Positions 7,568 through 15,725 of a stretch of 64,000 bases of DNA are shown here, piece by piece (within the stretch, counting starts at the first letter, position 1; the number at the start of each line of letters is the position of its first letter). The stretch comes from Pseudodonghicola xiamenensis DSM 18339 (GTDB lineage Bacteria; Pseudomonadota; Alphaproteobacteria; Rhodobacterales; Rhodobacteraceae), in NCBI RefSeq assembly GCF_000429365.1, contig NZ_AUBS01000005.1, positions 1 to 64,000 on the forward strand, in the 5' to 3' direction. The notes beneath the pieces are model-generated. The model saw only the letters and a program-made list of their open reading frames with translations. It did not search any database and was not told the origin of the DNA. The translations under genes and the position numbers were made by a program.

Positions 7568-8815
7568 TCATAGAGCCAGCGCACGCTGCAGATCTTCATG
7601 CTCGAAGGCGCTGGCCATGCGGTTGATCTCGGCCGAACGCGCACCGACCGACCTCGCGGTCTCGCGCCAGGTGGCGGTGACTGTGGCCACCTCCCTGATG
7701 ATTGCGCGCGCCTGGGCGAGCGTCAGGGCGAAGTATCCCGACGCCTCTTCCAGCAGGTCGAGCGAACAGGTGCCCTCGTCGAGATCGATATTGGTGGTCA
7801 GCACCCGCGCCTTGATGTCAGTCGGCACCGGATTGAGATCGTAGGCCGGCGACAGCGACCATCCCGCCCTGCCACGCCAGAGGAAGCCGTGGTTGCGCAG
7901 ATGATCGTCGACATTGGAGATCAGCACGCTGAAGACGACGCGGCGATACAGGGCTTGGGCATCGGTCTTGCCCTGTGCGCCATGCTCAGCCAGAGCGTCG
8001 ACGATCTCGGGATAGCTTCCGCGTTCGCCATCCCTGGCGCCCATCATCGCCATCGCTGACAGGAACGGGATCCGCACGGCGCCCTCGCGATCGAACCGCC
8101 GCGACAGCATGACCTTCTTGCCCGCCACATCGACGAGTTCGTGGTGCGGCGTGACGATACCGGCCTGGCCGGCCAGTCGGAGGGCAATCTCCTCCCATGT
8201 CTCCATGCTGTATTCGTCGGTTTCCTTCGGGAACTTGGCAATGGAAAGATGACCATGCTGATCGATGACCGAGGCCTTCGGACGCGCGCCGCCCAGCGAC
8301 GAGCCAGGCGCAAAGATGAGCTGGAGGTCCTCGTCGGTTTCCTCATCCCGCAGGATCCGTTCGGTGACCTGAAGGAGACGCCCGAGTTCGATCAGGGCCG
8401 GAACCCCCGCGCGGATCGGTGCGAGGAACGACTCCTCGTCCACCCGCCGGAAGCGAAGCGCGCCAAGCCGGGTCTCGTCGGCGACACCCAGAAGATAATC
8501 GCTTTCGGTCAACGTGCGCACGGCGCGGCGATCCCGTTCGGCGCTGCGTCGCTCCGAACGTTGCATGAGACGGCGTCCCCAGGTGTCGGGCGCGGAGTCG
8601 CCAATTGAGCCAAAGGTCGACAGCCCCGCCGGTGGCGCAAAGGCGCCACGCGTAATGGGGAGAGCAGGCTCAAGCGAGAACCGCTCCGCATCCTTGAGCC
8701 ATGCCGGATCGTACTCGAACAGGATGGTCTCACCACCGCGGACACGGTTGCTGTGCGCCAATCCGACAGGATGCAGGCGGCCATTCAGATCGACGTGAAC
8801 CTCGAAATCAGCCAT
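7568..8815 (-). CDS. hipA: HipA-type serine/threonine kinase toxin
   Basis: HipA toxins phosphorylate glutamyl-tRNA synthetase or other targets and halt growth. HipB-bound HipA is inactive. Visible features are an N-terminal HipA_N-type domain (VGLAHSNRVRGGETILFEYDPAW), the glycine/serine-rich loop GSSLGGARPKASV, the catalytic segment SNVDDHLRNHGFL and the metal-binding SPAYDLNP. I chose the internal ATG at 8815 (MADFEVHVDLNG), giving 415 residues. The longer frame to 8869 would run deep into hipB. The gene overlaps the end of hipB by 8 bases, as is usual for hipBA operons. Confidence 0.92.
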   Translation of the reverse strand: MADFEVHVDLNGRLHPVGLAHSNRVRGGETILFEYDPAWLKDAERFSLEPALPITRGAFAPPAGLSTFGSIGDSAPDTWGRRLMQRSERRSAERDRRAVRTLTESDYLLGVADETRLGALRFRRVDEESFLAPIRAGVPALIELGRLLQVTERILRDEETDEDLQLIFAPGSSLGGARPKASVIDQHGHLSIAKFPKETDEYSMETWEEIALRLAGQAGIVTPHHELVDVAGKKVMLSRRFDREGAVRIPFLSAMAMMGARDGERGSYPEIVDALAEHGAQGKTDAQALYRRVVFSVLISNVDDHLRNHGFLWRGRAGWSLSPAYDLNPVPTDIKARVLTTNIDLDEGTCSLDLLEEASGYFALTLAQARAIIREVATVTATWRETARSVGARSAEINRMASAFEHEDLQRALAL

Positions 8816-9143
8816 CGCGCGACGGTCCCGCTGGCCGCTTGAGATGGACATTCTTCGGCAAGTCGGCACTGGCCAGAGCCTGGCCGACGCTGTCGTTAGC
8901 GATATCCGCCACCTGACTTAGCCCATCCAGCAGCCCAAGCGCCTGGAGGACGCTGGCATAGATGCCTATGCTGACGCTGGTGTCTCCAGCCTCGATCTTC
9001 TGGAGCGTCGACCGCGACGTGAAAGCGCGCTCTGCCACGACCGCCATGGGTAGTCGGCGCCGCCGCCGGGCGTCCTGGATGTCCGCGCCAAGCTTGCGCA
9101 GCGCGCGCCGCACTGCGGCCGGAGGGTTGTGAGGTGTCGGCAT
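8808..9143 (-). CDS. hipB: HipB-type XRE-family antitoxin and repressor
   Basis: This 111-residue Cro/C1-type helix-turn-helix protein (AVVAERAFTSRSTLQKIEAG) neutralises HipA and represses the operon. Length is normal for the larger HipB variants. It is first in the operon and overlaps hipA. A palindrome (9157-9181) directly upstream is its probable binding site, so the complex would control its own synthesis. Confidence 0.88.
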   Translation of the reverse strand: MPTPHNPPAAVRRALRKLGADIQDARRRRRLPMAVVAERAFTSRSTLQKIEAGDTSVSIGIYASVLQALGLLDGLSQVADIANDSVGQALASADLPKNVHLKRPAGPSRDG

Positions 9144-9156
9144 TTGTCATCTTTGC

Positions 9157-9181
9157 GCTACATAATAAATGAATATGTAGC
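9157..9181. promoter_or_regulatory. Probable HipB operator, GCTACAT-N11-ATGTAGC
   Basis: Perfect 7-base arms (9157-9163, 9175-9181) flank an AT-rich centre that could include the -10 element, only 14 bases before the hipB start. HipB is known to bind inverted repeats with about this spacing in its own promoter. The arm sequence differs from the E. coli one. Confidence 0.7.
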
Positions 9182-9522
9182 ACGAAGATTACAATCTTTG
9201 AAATAGAGAAAGTCAGGCAGCCAGCGTCAGCTGCGACCTGAATCGCTTGCGTCAGAGATAGCAGCATACCTCGGGCCATGCGATTACCCGCCGTGCTACC
9301 GCAGGCTGTCGAGCAAAGAAGGAATGACCGCCCACAGAGCGGACAAAGCGACGCGCGAGCAGGACAACAAAACTTGCCTGCCGTGCGCCGCCGCCTCAGT
9401 GCAGCTTTGCTGTGGAGTTGGTGCAAGTTAGGAATTCAGACTTTCCGACATCGGACACCGCTGAAGAACCGCGACGTGCCGATCATCCCAGTAATTCGAA
9501 CCTTCAAGTGCGTTGCCATCCT
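9182..9522. other. Intergenic stretch between hipB and metR
   Basis: I see no gene here. Short open frames (for example on the minus strand across 9183-9426) lack family resemblance and ribosome-binding sites. Confidence 0.5.
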
Positions 9523-9564
9523 TTTCATGACATGGAAGGGTACGTAAATCGCCATGCCATGAAA
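9523..9564. promoter_or_regulatory. Long imperfect inverted repeat before metR, probable MetR site
   Basis: Arms TTTCATGACATGG (9523-9535) and CCATGCCATGAAA (9552-9564) match at 12 of 13 positions. The left part, CTTTTCATGACA, recurs exactly in the metR-mesX gap. The repeat ends 14 bases before metR. Shared half-sites at both genes suit MetR autoregulation and target activation. Confidence 0.6.
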
Positions 9565-9578
9565 CCAAGTCAAGAGAC

Positions 9579-10451
9579 ATGCTCGACATTCAACCCCTCG
9601 CGATCCTGCGCGAAATCGACCGGACCGGAAGCCTGACCGATGCCGCAGATCGGCTGAACCTGACCCAGTCGGCCGTCAGCCATGCCATCCGCCGCTTCGA
9701 GGAGCGGTACGGGGTGAAGCTTTGGGAGCGGGAGGGGCGCAAGCTGCGCCTCACGCCGACGGGTGAGTATCTGTTGAGCCTGGCCGCGCGCGTCCTGCCG
9801 CAACTTGAACACGGCGCCACCGTGCTGGAGGATTTTGCACGCGGACGGCGTGGGGCGCTTCGGGTCGGGATGGAGTGTCATCCCTGTCAGGACTGGCTGA
9901 TGCGGATCGTCGACCCGTTTCTCGCGGCCTGGCCGGATGTGGATCTTGACGTCACCTCAGCCTTTCAGTTCGGGGGGCTCGCCGCGCTGCTGGGACACGA
10001 GATTGATCTGCTCGTCACCCCCGATCCGGTCGAGCGTCCGAGCCTCGAATATCGACCGGTGTTCAACTACGAGCTGGTTCTGGCCGTGGCCGATGATCAC
10101 CCGCTGGTCCGCAAACGGCAGGTCACGCCCTCCGACATGGCGCGCGAGACGCTCATCACCTATCCGGTCGCGCGCGAAAGACTTGATATCTATACCAAGT
10201 TCCTCGTACCCGCCCACGCCCTGCCGCGCCGGCATCGCACGGTCGAGACGACCGACCTGATGCTGCGACTGGTGGCGTCGGGGCGCGCGGTCAGCGCCAC
10301 GCCCGACTGGCTGCTCAGAGGTGCCAAAGGCGTGACGGGCGTGCGCATCGGCTCCGGCATTCCGAAGTCCATCCACGTGGGCTATCGGACGGGGACAATG
10401 CCGGGCTATCTTGAAGGGTTCATGCAACTGGCAGAATCTGTCGAGATCTGA
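9579..10451 (+). CDS. metR: LysR-family regulator, MetR-like
   Basis: This 290-residue LysR-type activator has the N-terminal winged helix-turn-helix (SLTDAADRLNLTQSAVSHAI) and a periplasmic-binding-like effector domain. MetR uses homocysteine as coactivator of methionine synthase genes. The AAWPDVDLDVTSAFQFGGLAALL region and the location directly before a methionine synthase operon support that role. The gene reads toward mesX, 186 bases away, with a matching operator-like motif before each gene. The exact effector is inferred from family. Confidence 0.85.
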   Translation: MLDIQPLAILREIDRTGSLTDAADRLNLTQSAVSHAIRRFEERYGVKLWEREGRKLRLTPTGEYLLSLAARVLPQLEHGATVLEDFARGRRGALRVGMECHPCQDWLMRIVDPFLAAWPDVDLDVTSAFQFGGLAALLGHEIDLLVTPDPVERPSLEYRPVFNYELVLAVADDHPLVRKRQVTPSDMARETLITYPVARERLDIYTKFLVPAHALPRRHRTVETTDLMLRLVASGRAVSATPDWLLRGAKGVTGVRIGSGIPKSIHVGYRTGTMPGYLEGFMQLAESVEI

Positions 10452-10493
10452 CGGCGCGACCGTGGCCATCGGGTTGCTGACCCGCCCCTCTTT

Positions 10494-10512
10494 TCATGAC
10501 AACTCGTCATGA
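10494..10512. promoter_or_regulatory. Inverted repeat TCATGAC-N5-GTCATGA before mesX
   Basis: Perfect 7-base arms lie about 125 bases upstream of mesX. The left arm sits in CTTTTCATGACA, identical to the motif upstream of metR. It is a plausible MetR binding site; known MetR sites are short inverted repeats of similar spacing. Confidence 0.6.
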
Positions 10513-10637
10513 TACTCAGATAATAAGTCATTTTTATTCATGTCACAACTGCGGCAGAAGAGGCCATTGCCAGACGTGCAGGGCCGCCCGCGCTCCGCCA
10601 CCGGCTTCGTGAACACGGACAGGAGACCCGGACCGCC

Positions 10638-11615
10638 ATGACCGAACCCTTCGCATTCCAGATCAAGAGCCAAAGGTTCAACGAAACCTACACGCCCGAA
10701 AGCGGGACGCGGCTGACCACGAATTTCGCGAACCTCGCGCGCGGCGAGCACCGCCAGCAGAACCTCGCGAATGCGCTGCGCATGATCGACAACCGGTTCA
10801 ACGATCTGGCCAGCTGGGACAACCCGCAGGCCGACCGCTATGCGGTCGAGTTGGACATCGTCTCGGTTGATCTGGATTTCGATGGCAGCGGCAAGGCCTT
10901 CCCGGCGATCGAGGTGCTTCAGACCACGATCCTCGACCGCAGGACCGACCGCCGCGCGCCGGGCCTGGTCGGCAACAACTTCTCCTCCTACGTCCGCGAC
11001 TACGATTTCAGCGTGGTGCTGCCCGGGCACAACAAGGACCACGAAAGCTTTTCCCTGCCCGACGACTTCGGAGAGCTGCATGGCCGCATCTTCAAAGCCT
11101 TCGTTACCTCGGAGGCCTTCAGGGCGCGGTTTCGCAAGCCGCCGGTCATCTGCCTGAGCGTCTCGGAAACCAAGAGCTACGAGCGCACCGCGAACAGCCA
11201 CCCCGTGCTGGGTGTCGAATATGTCCCCAGTGGCGCGTCCTTGACCGAGACGTACTTTGCCAAGATGGGCCTCAAGGTGCGCTACTTCATGCCATCCAAA
11301 AGCGTCGCGCCGCTGGCCTTCTACCACGCAGGCGACCTGCTGAACGATTACACGAACCTCGAACTGATCGCCACGATCAGCACGATGGAGGCCTTCCAGA
11401 AAATCTATCGGCCCGAGATCTACAATGCCAATTCCGCGGCGGGCGAGATCTACCGGCCCAGCCTTACGCACCAGGATTTCTCGCCGACCCGCGTGGTCTA
11501 CGACCGCGACGAGCGCGCACGTCTGGCGACCGAGCAAGGTAGATTTGCCGAAGAAGCCCTGATCAAGCCCTATCACGCGCGGTTGGCCGAATGGTCTGCC
11601 CAGTTCGCCGCCTGA
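10638..11615 (+). CDS. mesX: MesX, DUF1852 partner of a methionine synthase
   Basis: DUF1852 proteins (MesX) are needed by MesD, one of the four folate-independent methionine synthase families, and the pair needs oxygen. The 325-residue length and features such as VRDYDFSVVLPGHNKDHESF and NANSAAGEIYRPSLTHQDFSPTRVVYDRDERAR fit the family. mesD follows after 10 bases. The ATG at 10638 follows an ACAGGAGA ribosome-binding site. MesX probably helps provide the methyl donor, but its chemistry is not established as far as I know. Confidence 0.88.
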   Translation: MTEPFAFQIKSQRFNETYTPESGTRLTTNFANLARGEHRQQNLANALRMIDNRFNDLASWDNPQADRYAVELDIVSVDLDFDGSGKAFPAIEVLQTTILDRRTDRRAPGLVGNNFSSYVRDYDFSVVLPGHNKDHESFSLPDDFGELHGRIFKAFVTSEAFRARFRKPPVICLSVSETKSYERTANSHPVLGVEYVPSGASLTETYFAKMGLKVRYFMPSKSVAPLAFYHAGDLLNDYTNLELIATISTMEAFQKIYRPEIYNANSAAGEIYRPSLTHQDFSPTRVVYDRDERARLATEQGRFAEEALIKPYHARLAEWSAQFAA

Positions 11616-11625
11616 TCCAGAACCG

Positions 11626-12681
11626 ATGAAAGACATGACCATGACCAAATTGCTTCCCACCTCCACCGCCGGCAGCCTGCCGAAACCTGCCTGGCTGGCC
11701 GAGCCCGAAAAACTCTGGTCGCCGTGGAAGATGGAGGGCGAGGCGCTGGCACAGGCCAAGCAGGATGCCCTGCGCGTGACTTTGGCCGAACAGCGCGACG
11801 CCGGCATCGACATCGTCAGCGACGGCGAGCAGACGCGCCAGCATTTCGTCACCACCTTTATCGAGGGGCTGGAGGGCGTCGACTTCGAACAGCGCGAGAC
11901 GGTGCGCATCCGGGATCGCTATGACGCCAGCGTGCCGACGGTGGTCGGTGCCGTGGCCCGCCCCCGCCCGGTCTTTGTCGAGGATGCGAAATTCCTGCGC
12001 GGCCTCACCGATGCCCCGATCAAATGGGCCTTGCCCGGGCCAATGACCATGATCGACACGCTCTATGACGCGCATTACCGCAGCCGCGAAAAGCTGGCCT
12101 GGGAATTCGCCACGCTTCTGAACGAAGAGGCGAAGGAGCTGGAAGCGGCCGGGATCGACATCATCCAGTTCGACGAACCTGCCTTCAACGTCTTCTTCGA
12201 CGAGGTGAACGACTGGGGCATGGCCGCGCTGGAACGCGCCATGGAAGGCTTGAAATGCCAGAAGGCCGTTCACGTTTGCTATGGCTATGGCATTAAAGCC
12301 AACACCGACTGGAAAGCGACGCTCGGCTCGGAATGGCGGCAGTACGAGATGATCTTTCCCGCCATTCAGCAATCCAGCGTCGATCTGGTCTCGCTGGAAT
12401 GCCACAACAGCCACGTTCCGCTGGACCTGATCGAGATGCTGCGCGGCAAAAAGGTTATGGTGGGCGCCATCGACGTGGCAACCAACACGATCGAGACGCC
12501 CGAAGAGGTTGCCGCGACCCTGCGCAAGGCACTGCAATTCGTGGATGTGGACAAGCTTTATCCCTGCACCAACTGCGGGATGACACCCCTGTCACGGCAG
12601 GTCGCGCGCGGCAAACTTGCGGCGCTGAGCGCGGGAGCCGAGATCATCCGCCGCGAGCTGGGGGTGTCTGCGGCAGCATGA
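11626..12681 (+). CDS. mesD: MesD, folate-independent methionine synthase (core-MetE type)
   Basis: This 351-residue protein corresponds to only the C-terminal half of MetE, the zinc barrel that methylates homocysteine, and lacks the N-terminal folate-binding half. The zinc ligands are visible: His and Cys in VHVCYGYG, Glu in SLECHNS and Cys in PCTNCGM. It opens with the substrate-binding LLPTSTAGSLPKPAWL. Start codons at 11626, 11635 and 11641 are all possible. It sits between mesX and a flavin reductase gene, whose start overlaps its stop by 4 bases. Together with MetR upstream, this is a methionine biosynthesis operon. Confidence 0.88.
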   Translation: MKDMTMTKLLPTSTAGSLPKPAWLAEPEKLWSPWKMEGEALAQAKQDALRVTLAEQRDAGIDIVSDGEQTRQHFVTTFIEGLEGVDFEQRETVRIRDRYDASVPTVVGAVARPRPVFVEDAKFLRGLTDAPIKWALPGPMTMIDTLYDAHYRSREKLAWEFATLLNEEAKELEAAGIDIIQFDEPAFNVFFDEVNDWGMAALERAMEGLKCQKAVHVCYGYGIKANTDWKATLGSEWRQYEMIFPAIQQSSVDLVSLECHNSHVPLDLIEMLRGKKVMVGAIDVATNTIETPEEVAATLRKALQFVDVDKLYPCTNCGMTPLSRQVARGKLAALSAGAEIIRRELGVSAAA

Positions 12682-13172
12682 CCCTCGCAACGGTAGACAT
12701 TGACCCCCAGGCGCTGCGCGCATGCTGCGGCCGTTTCGCCACCGGCGTGACGGTCGTGACCACCCGCACGCCTGAGAGCGATCACGGCATGACCATCAGC
12801 GCCTTCATGTCGGTCTCGCTCGATCCGCCGCTGGTGTGCATTTCCGTCGGGACCGGGTCGCGGATGCTGCCAAAGCTGCGCGCCTCGGGGCGATATGCGG
12901 TCAACATCCTGGCCGAGGACATGCGCGCCCATGCCCTGCACTTTGCCGGACGGCCGGATGCGGCGCTGAGCGATCTGTTCGCGCGGCACGAGGATCTGCC
13001 CGTTCTGCGCGGTGCGGCTGCGGTGATCGTGACCCGTGTGGTGCAGGAGGTCGAGGTGGGCGATCATGTCCTTGTGATTGGCCGGGTCGCACACCTGGAG
13101 CAGTCGCCCACGGCCCGGCCGCTGCTGCATCACGCCGGTCGGTTCGGCGGCGTCAGTGCCCATGCGGCCTGA
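12678..13172 (+). CDS. Flavin reductase-like FMN-binding protein
   Basis: This 164-residue protein belongs to the flavin reductase/NTAB-type family: CCGRFATGVTVVTTRTP at the start, then ISAFMSVSLDPPLVCISV, which binds FMN, and RYAVNIL. Such proteins reduce FMN with NAD(P)H for partner oxygenases. The ATG at 12678 overlaps the mesD stop (ATGA), so translation is coupled. As MesD/MesX need oxygen, a supply of reduced flavin to MesX is a reasonable inference, not shown by the sequence. Confidence 0.85.
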   Translation: MTLATVDIDPQALRACCGRFATGVTVVTTRTPESDHGMTISAFMSVSLDPPLVCISVGTGSRMLPKLRASGRYAVNILAEDMRAHALHFAGRPDAALSDLFARHEDLPVLRGAAAVIVTRVVQEVEVGDHVLVIGRVAHLEQSPTARPLLHHAGRFGGVSAHAA

Positions 13173-13366
13173 ACCGCGACATAGGTATGTAGAAATCGAT
13201 ATCGTGGCCTGCCATGGCGCAGGCGACGATGCGTTTTTCCGGCACCAGACGGTTTCCAGTGCGATCGGAATCGCAGATGCTTCGATCCGCGCCTTGGAAG
13301 AGCCCGCGATGGTGGCGCGGACCCCTTCTGTTCAAGTCTCGAACATGAACATCTTGAAAGACGCTA
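13173..13366. other. Convergent intergenic gap
   Basis: This stretch lies between the flavin reductase gene and the converging adhC. No gene or clear hairpin terminator is seen. Confidence 0.5.
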
Positions 13367-14530
13367 TCATACGGGCACGATCACGCCCGGCAGATTGTTC
13401 TTCACCATTGTCTCGCTCGGCTGGAAATGGATCACCGAGCGGATCGACTTTCCCGCATGCAGCAGATCAAACGCTGTATTGATCTGTTCATGGGTCATGT
13501 TGTGGGTGATGTAGGGGTCGACGTCGAAATCACCCCGCAGCCATTCATCCACCATGCCCGGCAACTGGCTGCGCCCCAAAACGCCACCAAAGGCCGACCC
13601 GCGCCAGACACGGCCGGTGACCAGTTGGAAGGGGCGCGTGGCAATTTCCTCGCCCGCGCCGGCCACGCCGATAACGGTGCATTCGCCCCATCCCTTGTGG
13701 CAGCATTCCAGCGCCGAACGCATGACGTTCACATTGCCGATGCATTCGAAGCTGTAATCGACACCGCCGTTCGTAATCTCGACGATGATGTCCTGGATCG
13801 GCTGGGAAAAATCGGCGGGGTTGATACATTCGGTCGCGCCCAGTTGCCGCGCCAGGGCGAACTTCTCGGGATTGGTATCGATGCCGATGATGCGCGATGC
13901 GCCCTGCATCTTGGCGCCCTGGGTAACCGCCATGCCGACCGCCCCCAGGCCAAAGACGGCAACGGTTGCGCCGATCTCGACCTTGGCGGTGTTGCGCACA
14001 GCGCCCATGCCGGTCGGGATGGCACAGCCCATGACGCTTGCCTTGGAGAGCGGCGCCTCCTTGCTGATCTTGGCCACGGCGATCTCGGGCAGCACGGTGT
14101 ATTCCGCGAAGGTCGAGGTGCCCATGTAGTGATGGATCTTCTTGCCCTTGTAGCTGAAGCGCGAGGTGCCATCGGGCATCACGCCCTGCCCTTGGGTCTT
14201 GCGGATGGTCTGACAGAGGTTCGTCTTGCCGGACTTGATGTAGGGGCAGTTCGGATCCTCGGGGGTGTAGAGCGGGATCACGTGATCGCCCGGTTTGACC
14301 GAGGTCACACCGGCGCCGAGTTCCTCGACGATGCCGACGGCCTCGTGGCCGAGGACGGCGGGGAACAGCCCTTCGGGGTCGGCGCCCGAAAGGGTGAACA
14401 TGTCGGTATGGCACAGGCTGGTGGTGACGATACGGATCAGGACCTCGCCTTCCTTAGGACCATCAAGGTCGATTTCCTCGATTTCCAGAGGGCGGTTCGG
14501 TTCCCAGGCGACGGCGGCGCGGATCTTCAT
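13367..14530 (-). CDS. adhC: Class III alcohol dehydrogenase (S-(hydroxymethyl)glutathione dehydrogenase type)
   Basis: The enzyme oxidises the glutathione adduct of formaldehyde (and reduces S-nitrosoglutathione) with NAD. Catalytic zinc ligands are present: Cys40 (CHTD), His62 (GHEA) and the later Cys in MGCAIPTG. The NAD fold shows [11 protein letters not shown]. In the structural-zinc loop, usually four Cys (C-x2-C-x2-C-x7-C), only two remain: Asp92, Cys95, Ile98, Cys106. The structural zinc is therefore probably absent. The C-terminus extends 16 residues past the usual end ([16 protein letters not shown]). The gene diverges from a GlxA-type regulator over a 29-bp palindrome. The family call is firm; the substrate may differ. 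Confidence 0.9.
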   Translation of the reverse strand: MKIRAAVAWEPNRPLEIEEIDLDGPKEGEVLIRIVTTSLCHTDMFTLSGADPEGLFPAVLGHEAVGIVEELGAGVTSVKPGDHVIPLYTPEDPNCPYIKSGKTNLCQTIRKTQGQGVMPDGTSRFSYKGKKIHHYMGTSTFAEYTVLPEIAVAKISKEAPLSKASVMGCAIPTGMGAVRNTAKVEIGATVAVFGLGAVGMAVTQGAKMQGASRIIGIDTNPEKFALARQLGATECINPADFSQPIQDIIVEITNGGVDYSFECIGNVNVMRSALECCHKGWGECTVIGVAGAGEEIATRPFQLVTGRVWRGSAFGGVLGRSQLPGMVDEWLRGDFDVDPYITHNMTHEQINTAFDLLHAGKSIRSVIHFQPSETMVKNNLPGVIVPV

Positions 14531-14556
14531 GGTGCGTTTCCTTGTTGTCCAACTGA

Positions 14557-14585
14557 TCGCAAGTGTTACACAGTAACACTTGCGA
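14557..14585. promoter_or_regulatory. 29-bp perfect palindrome between adhC and glxA-like regulator
   Basis: Arms TCGCAAGTGTTAC (14557-14569) and GTAACACTTGCGA (14573-14585) flank only ACA. It lies 27 bases from the adhC start and 62 from the regulator start, placed to control one or both promoters. The core GTGTTAC-N3-GTAACAC is typical of TetR- or Fur-size dimer operators. No TetR gene is adjacent. Confidence 0.85.
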
Positions 14586-14646
14586 CACGAGCGAACCGAC
14601 CCACGCCATCTGGCCAGTCACCGCGCCATACTGGCCACCGCAGGAC

Positions 14647-15675
14647 ATGAGGATGCCGACAGAGCAGGAACGGAGCGAGGCAACGGATCAGCGACGCCAG
14701 GTAGCGCTGATCATCTACCCCGGCTTCAAGACGCTGGAGGCGACCGGGCCGCTGAGTGTGCTGGACTATGCCTCCCAGCATCTCGCCGCTGCTGGGCGTC
14801 CGGGCGGTTATGATGTGGTCGTCGCCGCACCGCAGGCCGGACCCGTTCCGTCAGACACGCTGATATCAATCGAGGCCACCGTGGCGTTGCGGGATCTGGC
14901 TGCCCGCGACACCGTGCTGATTGCCGGCTCCACCCGAATCGAAGAGGCACTGACGCGCGAAACGGTCCTGGTGACCTGGTGTCGGGAAAACGGCCGGCAG
15001 GTACCCCGCTGCGCCGCGCTCTGCACCGGGTCGTTCTTTTTAGCCGAAGCCGGCCTGCTTGACGGCAAGCGGGCGGCAACCCACTGGAAATACGCGGACC
15101 AGTTGCACCAACGCTTTGCTGAGGTTGACGTGGATGCCGACGCGATCTTCCTGCAGGCAGGCGGTTTCTGGACCTCGGCCGGAGTGACGGCGGCGATTGA
15201 CCTGACCCTCGCCTTCGTCGAACAGGACTACGGTCGCGACATTGCGCTGGCCGTGGCGCGGGACATGGTGATGTACCTCAAAAGGCCCGGTGGCCAGTCT
15301 CAGTTCAGCACTCTGCTGACCGGCCAGATGTCCAACCAGACCGGAATGCGAGACGTTCTGACCTGGATGAACGAGCGGCTGGATCAGCCTTTGACACTCG
15401 AAGAGATTGCCTCGCAACAGGGCATGAGCGTGCGCAGCCTCACCCGCGCCTTCACGGCCGAAATCGGTGCCTCGCCCATGGCAACGCTGGAGCGCCTGCG
15501 CTGCGACCGGGCGAAGGCGCTGCTGCTCGATACCGACCTGCCGCTGAAGACCGTGGCCTACAGGGCGGGTTTTCGCACGGACGAACAGATGCGCAAGACC
15601 TTTCGGCGCCGGTTCTCTCTGTCGCCGCGCGACTACCGGGCGCGCTTCGCGACCTCGGGCACGCGGGCGGAATGA
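14647..15675 (+). CDS. GlxA-type AraC-family regulator with DJ-1/PfpI-like domain
   Basis: The N-terminal half is a DJ-1/PfpI-like domain (VALIIYPGFKTLEATGPLSV, then CAALCTGSFFLAEAGLLDGK with the nucleophile-elbow Cys). The C-terminal third is an AraC double helix-turn-helix (LEEIASQQGMSVRSLTRAF and KTVAYRAGFRTDEQMRKTF). Such regulators act on amine, carnitine or C1-related catabolic genes. The likely target is the divergent adhC. I chose the ATG at 14647, behind GCAGGAC. A longer frame to 14563 would start inside the palindrome. 342 residues is normal for the family. Confidence 0.88.
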   Translation: MRMPTEQERSEATDQRRQVALIIYPGFKTLEATGPLSVLDYASQHLAAAGRPGGYDVVVAAPQAGPVPSDTLISIEATVALRDLAARDTVLIAGSTRIEEALTRETVLVTWCRENGRQVPRCAALCTGSFFLAEAGLLDGKRAATHWKYADQLHQRFAEVDVDADAIFLQAGGFWTSAGVTAAIDLTLAFVEQDYGRDIALAVARDMVMYLKRPGGQSQFSTLLTGQMSNQTGMRDVLTWMNERLDQPLTLEEIASQQGMSVRSLTRAFTAEIGASPMATLERLRCDRAKALLLDTDLPLKTVAYRAGFRTDEQMRKTFRRRFSLSPRDYRARFATSGTRAE

Positions 15676-15725
15676 TGCCTTGCGATCCTTGCCCCCGGAA
15701 ACACGAAGCCCCGGGGGCGCGGCGC

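Noticed and set aside
10452-10637. SAM riboswitch upstream of mesX
   Set aside because: No pairing pattern of SAM-I or SAM-II types was visible; the inverted repeat fits a MetR site better.
10494-11909. 471-codon minus-strand frame opposite mesX and mesD
   Set aside because: Antisense artefact; mesX and mesD have clear families and operon spacing.
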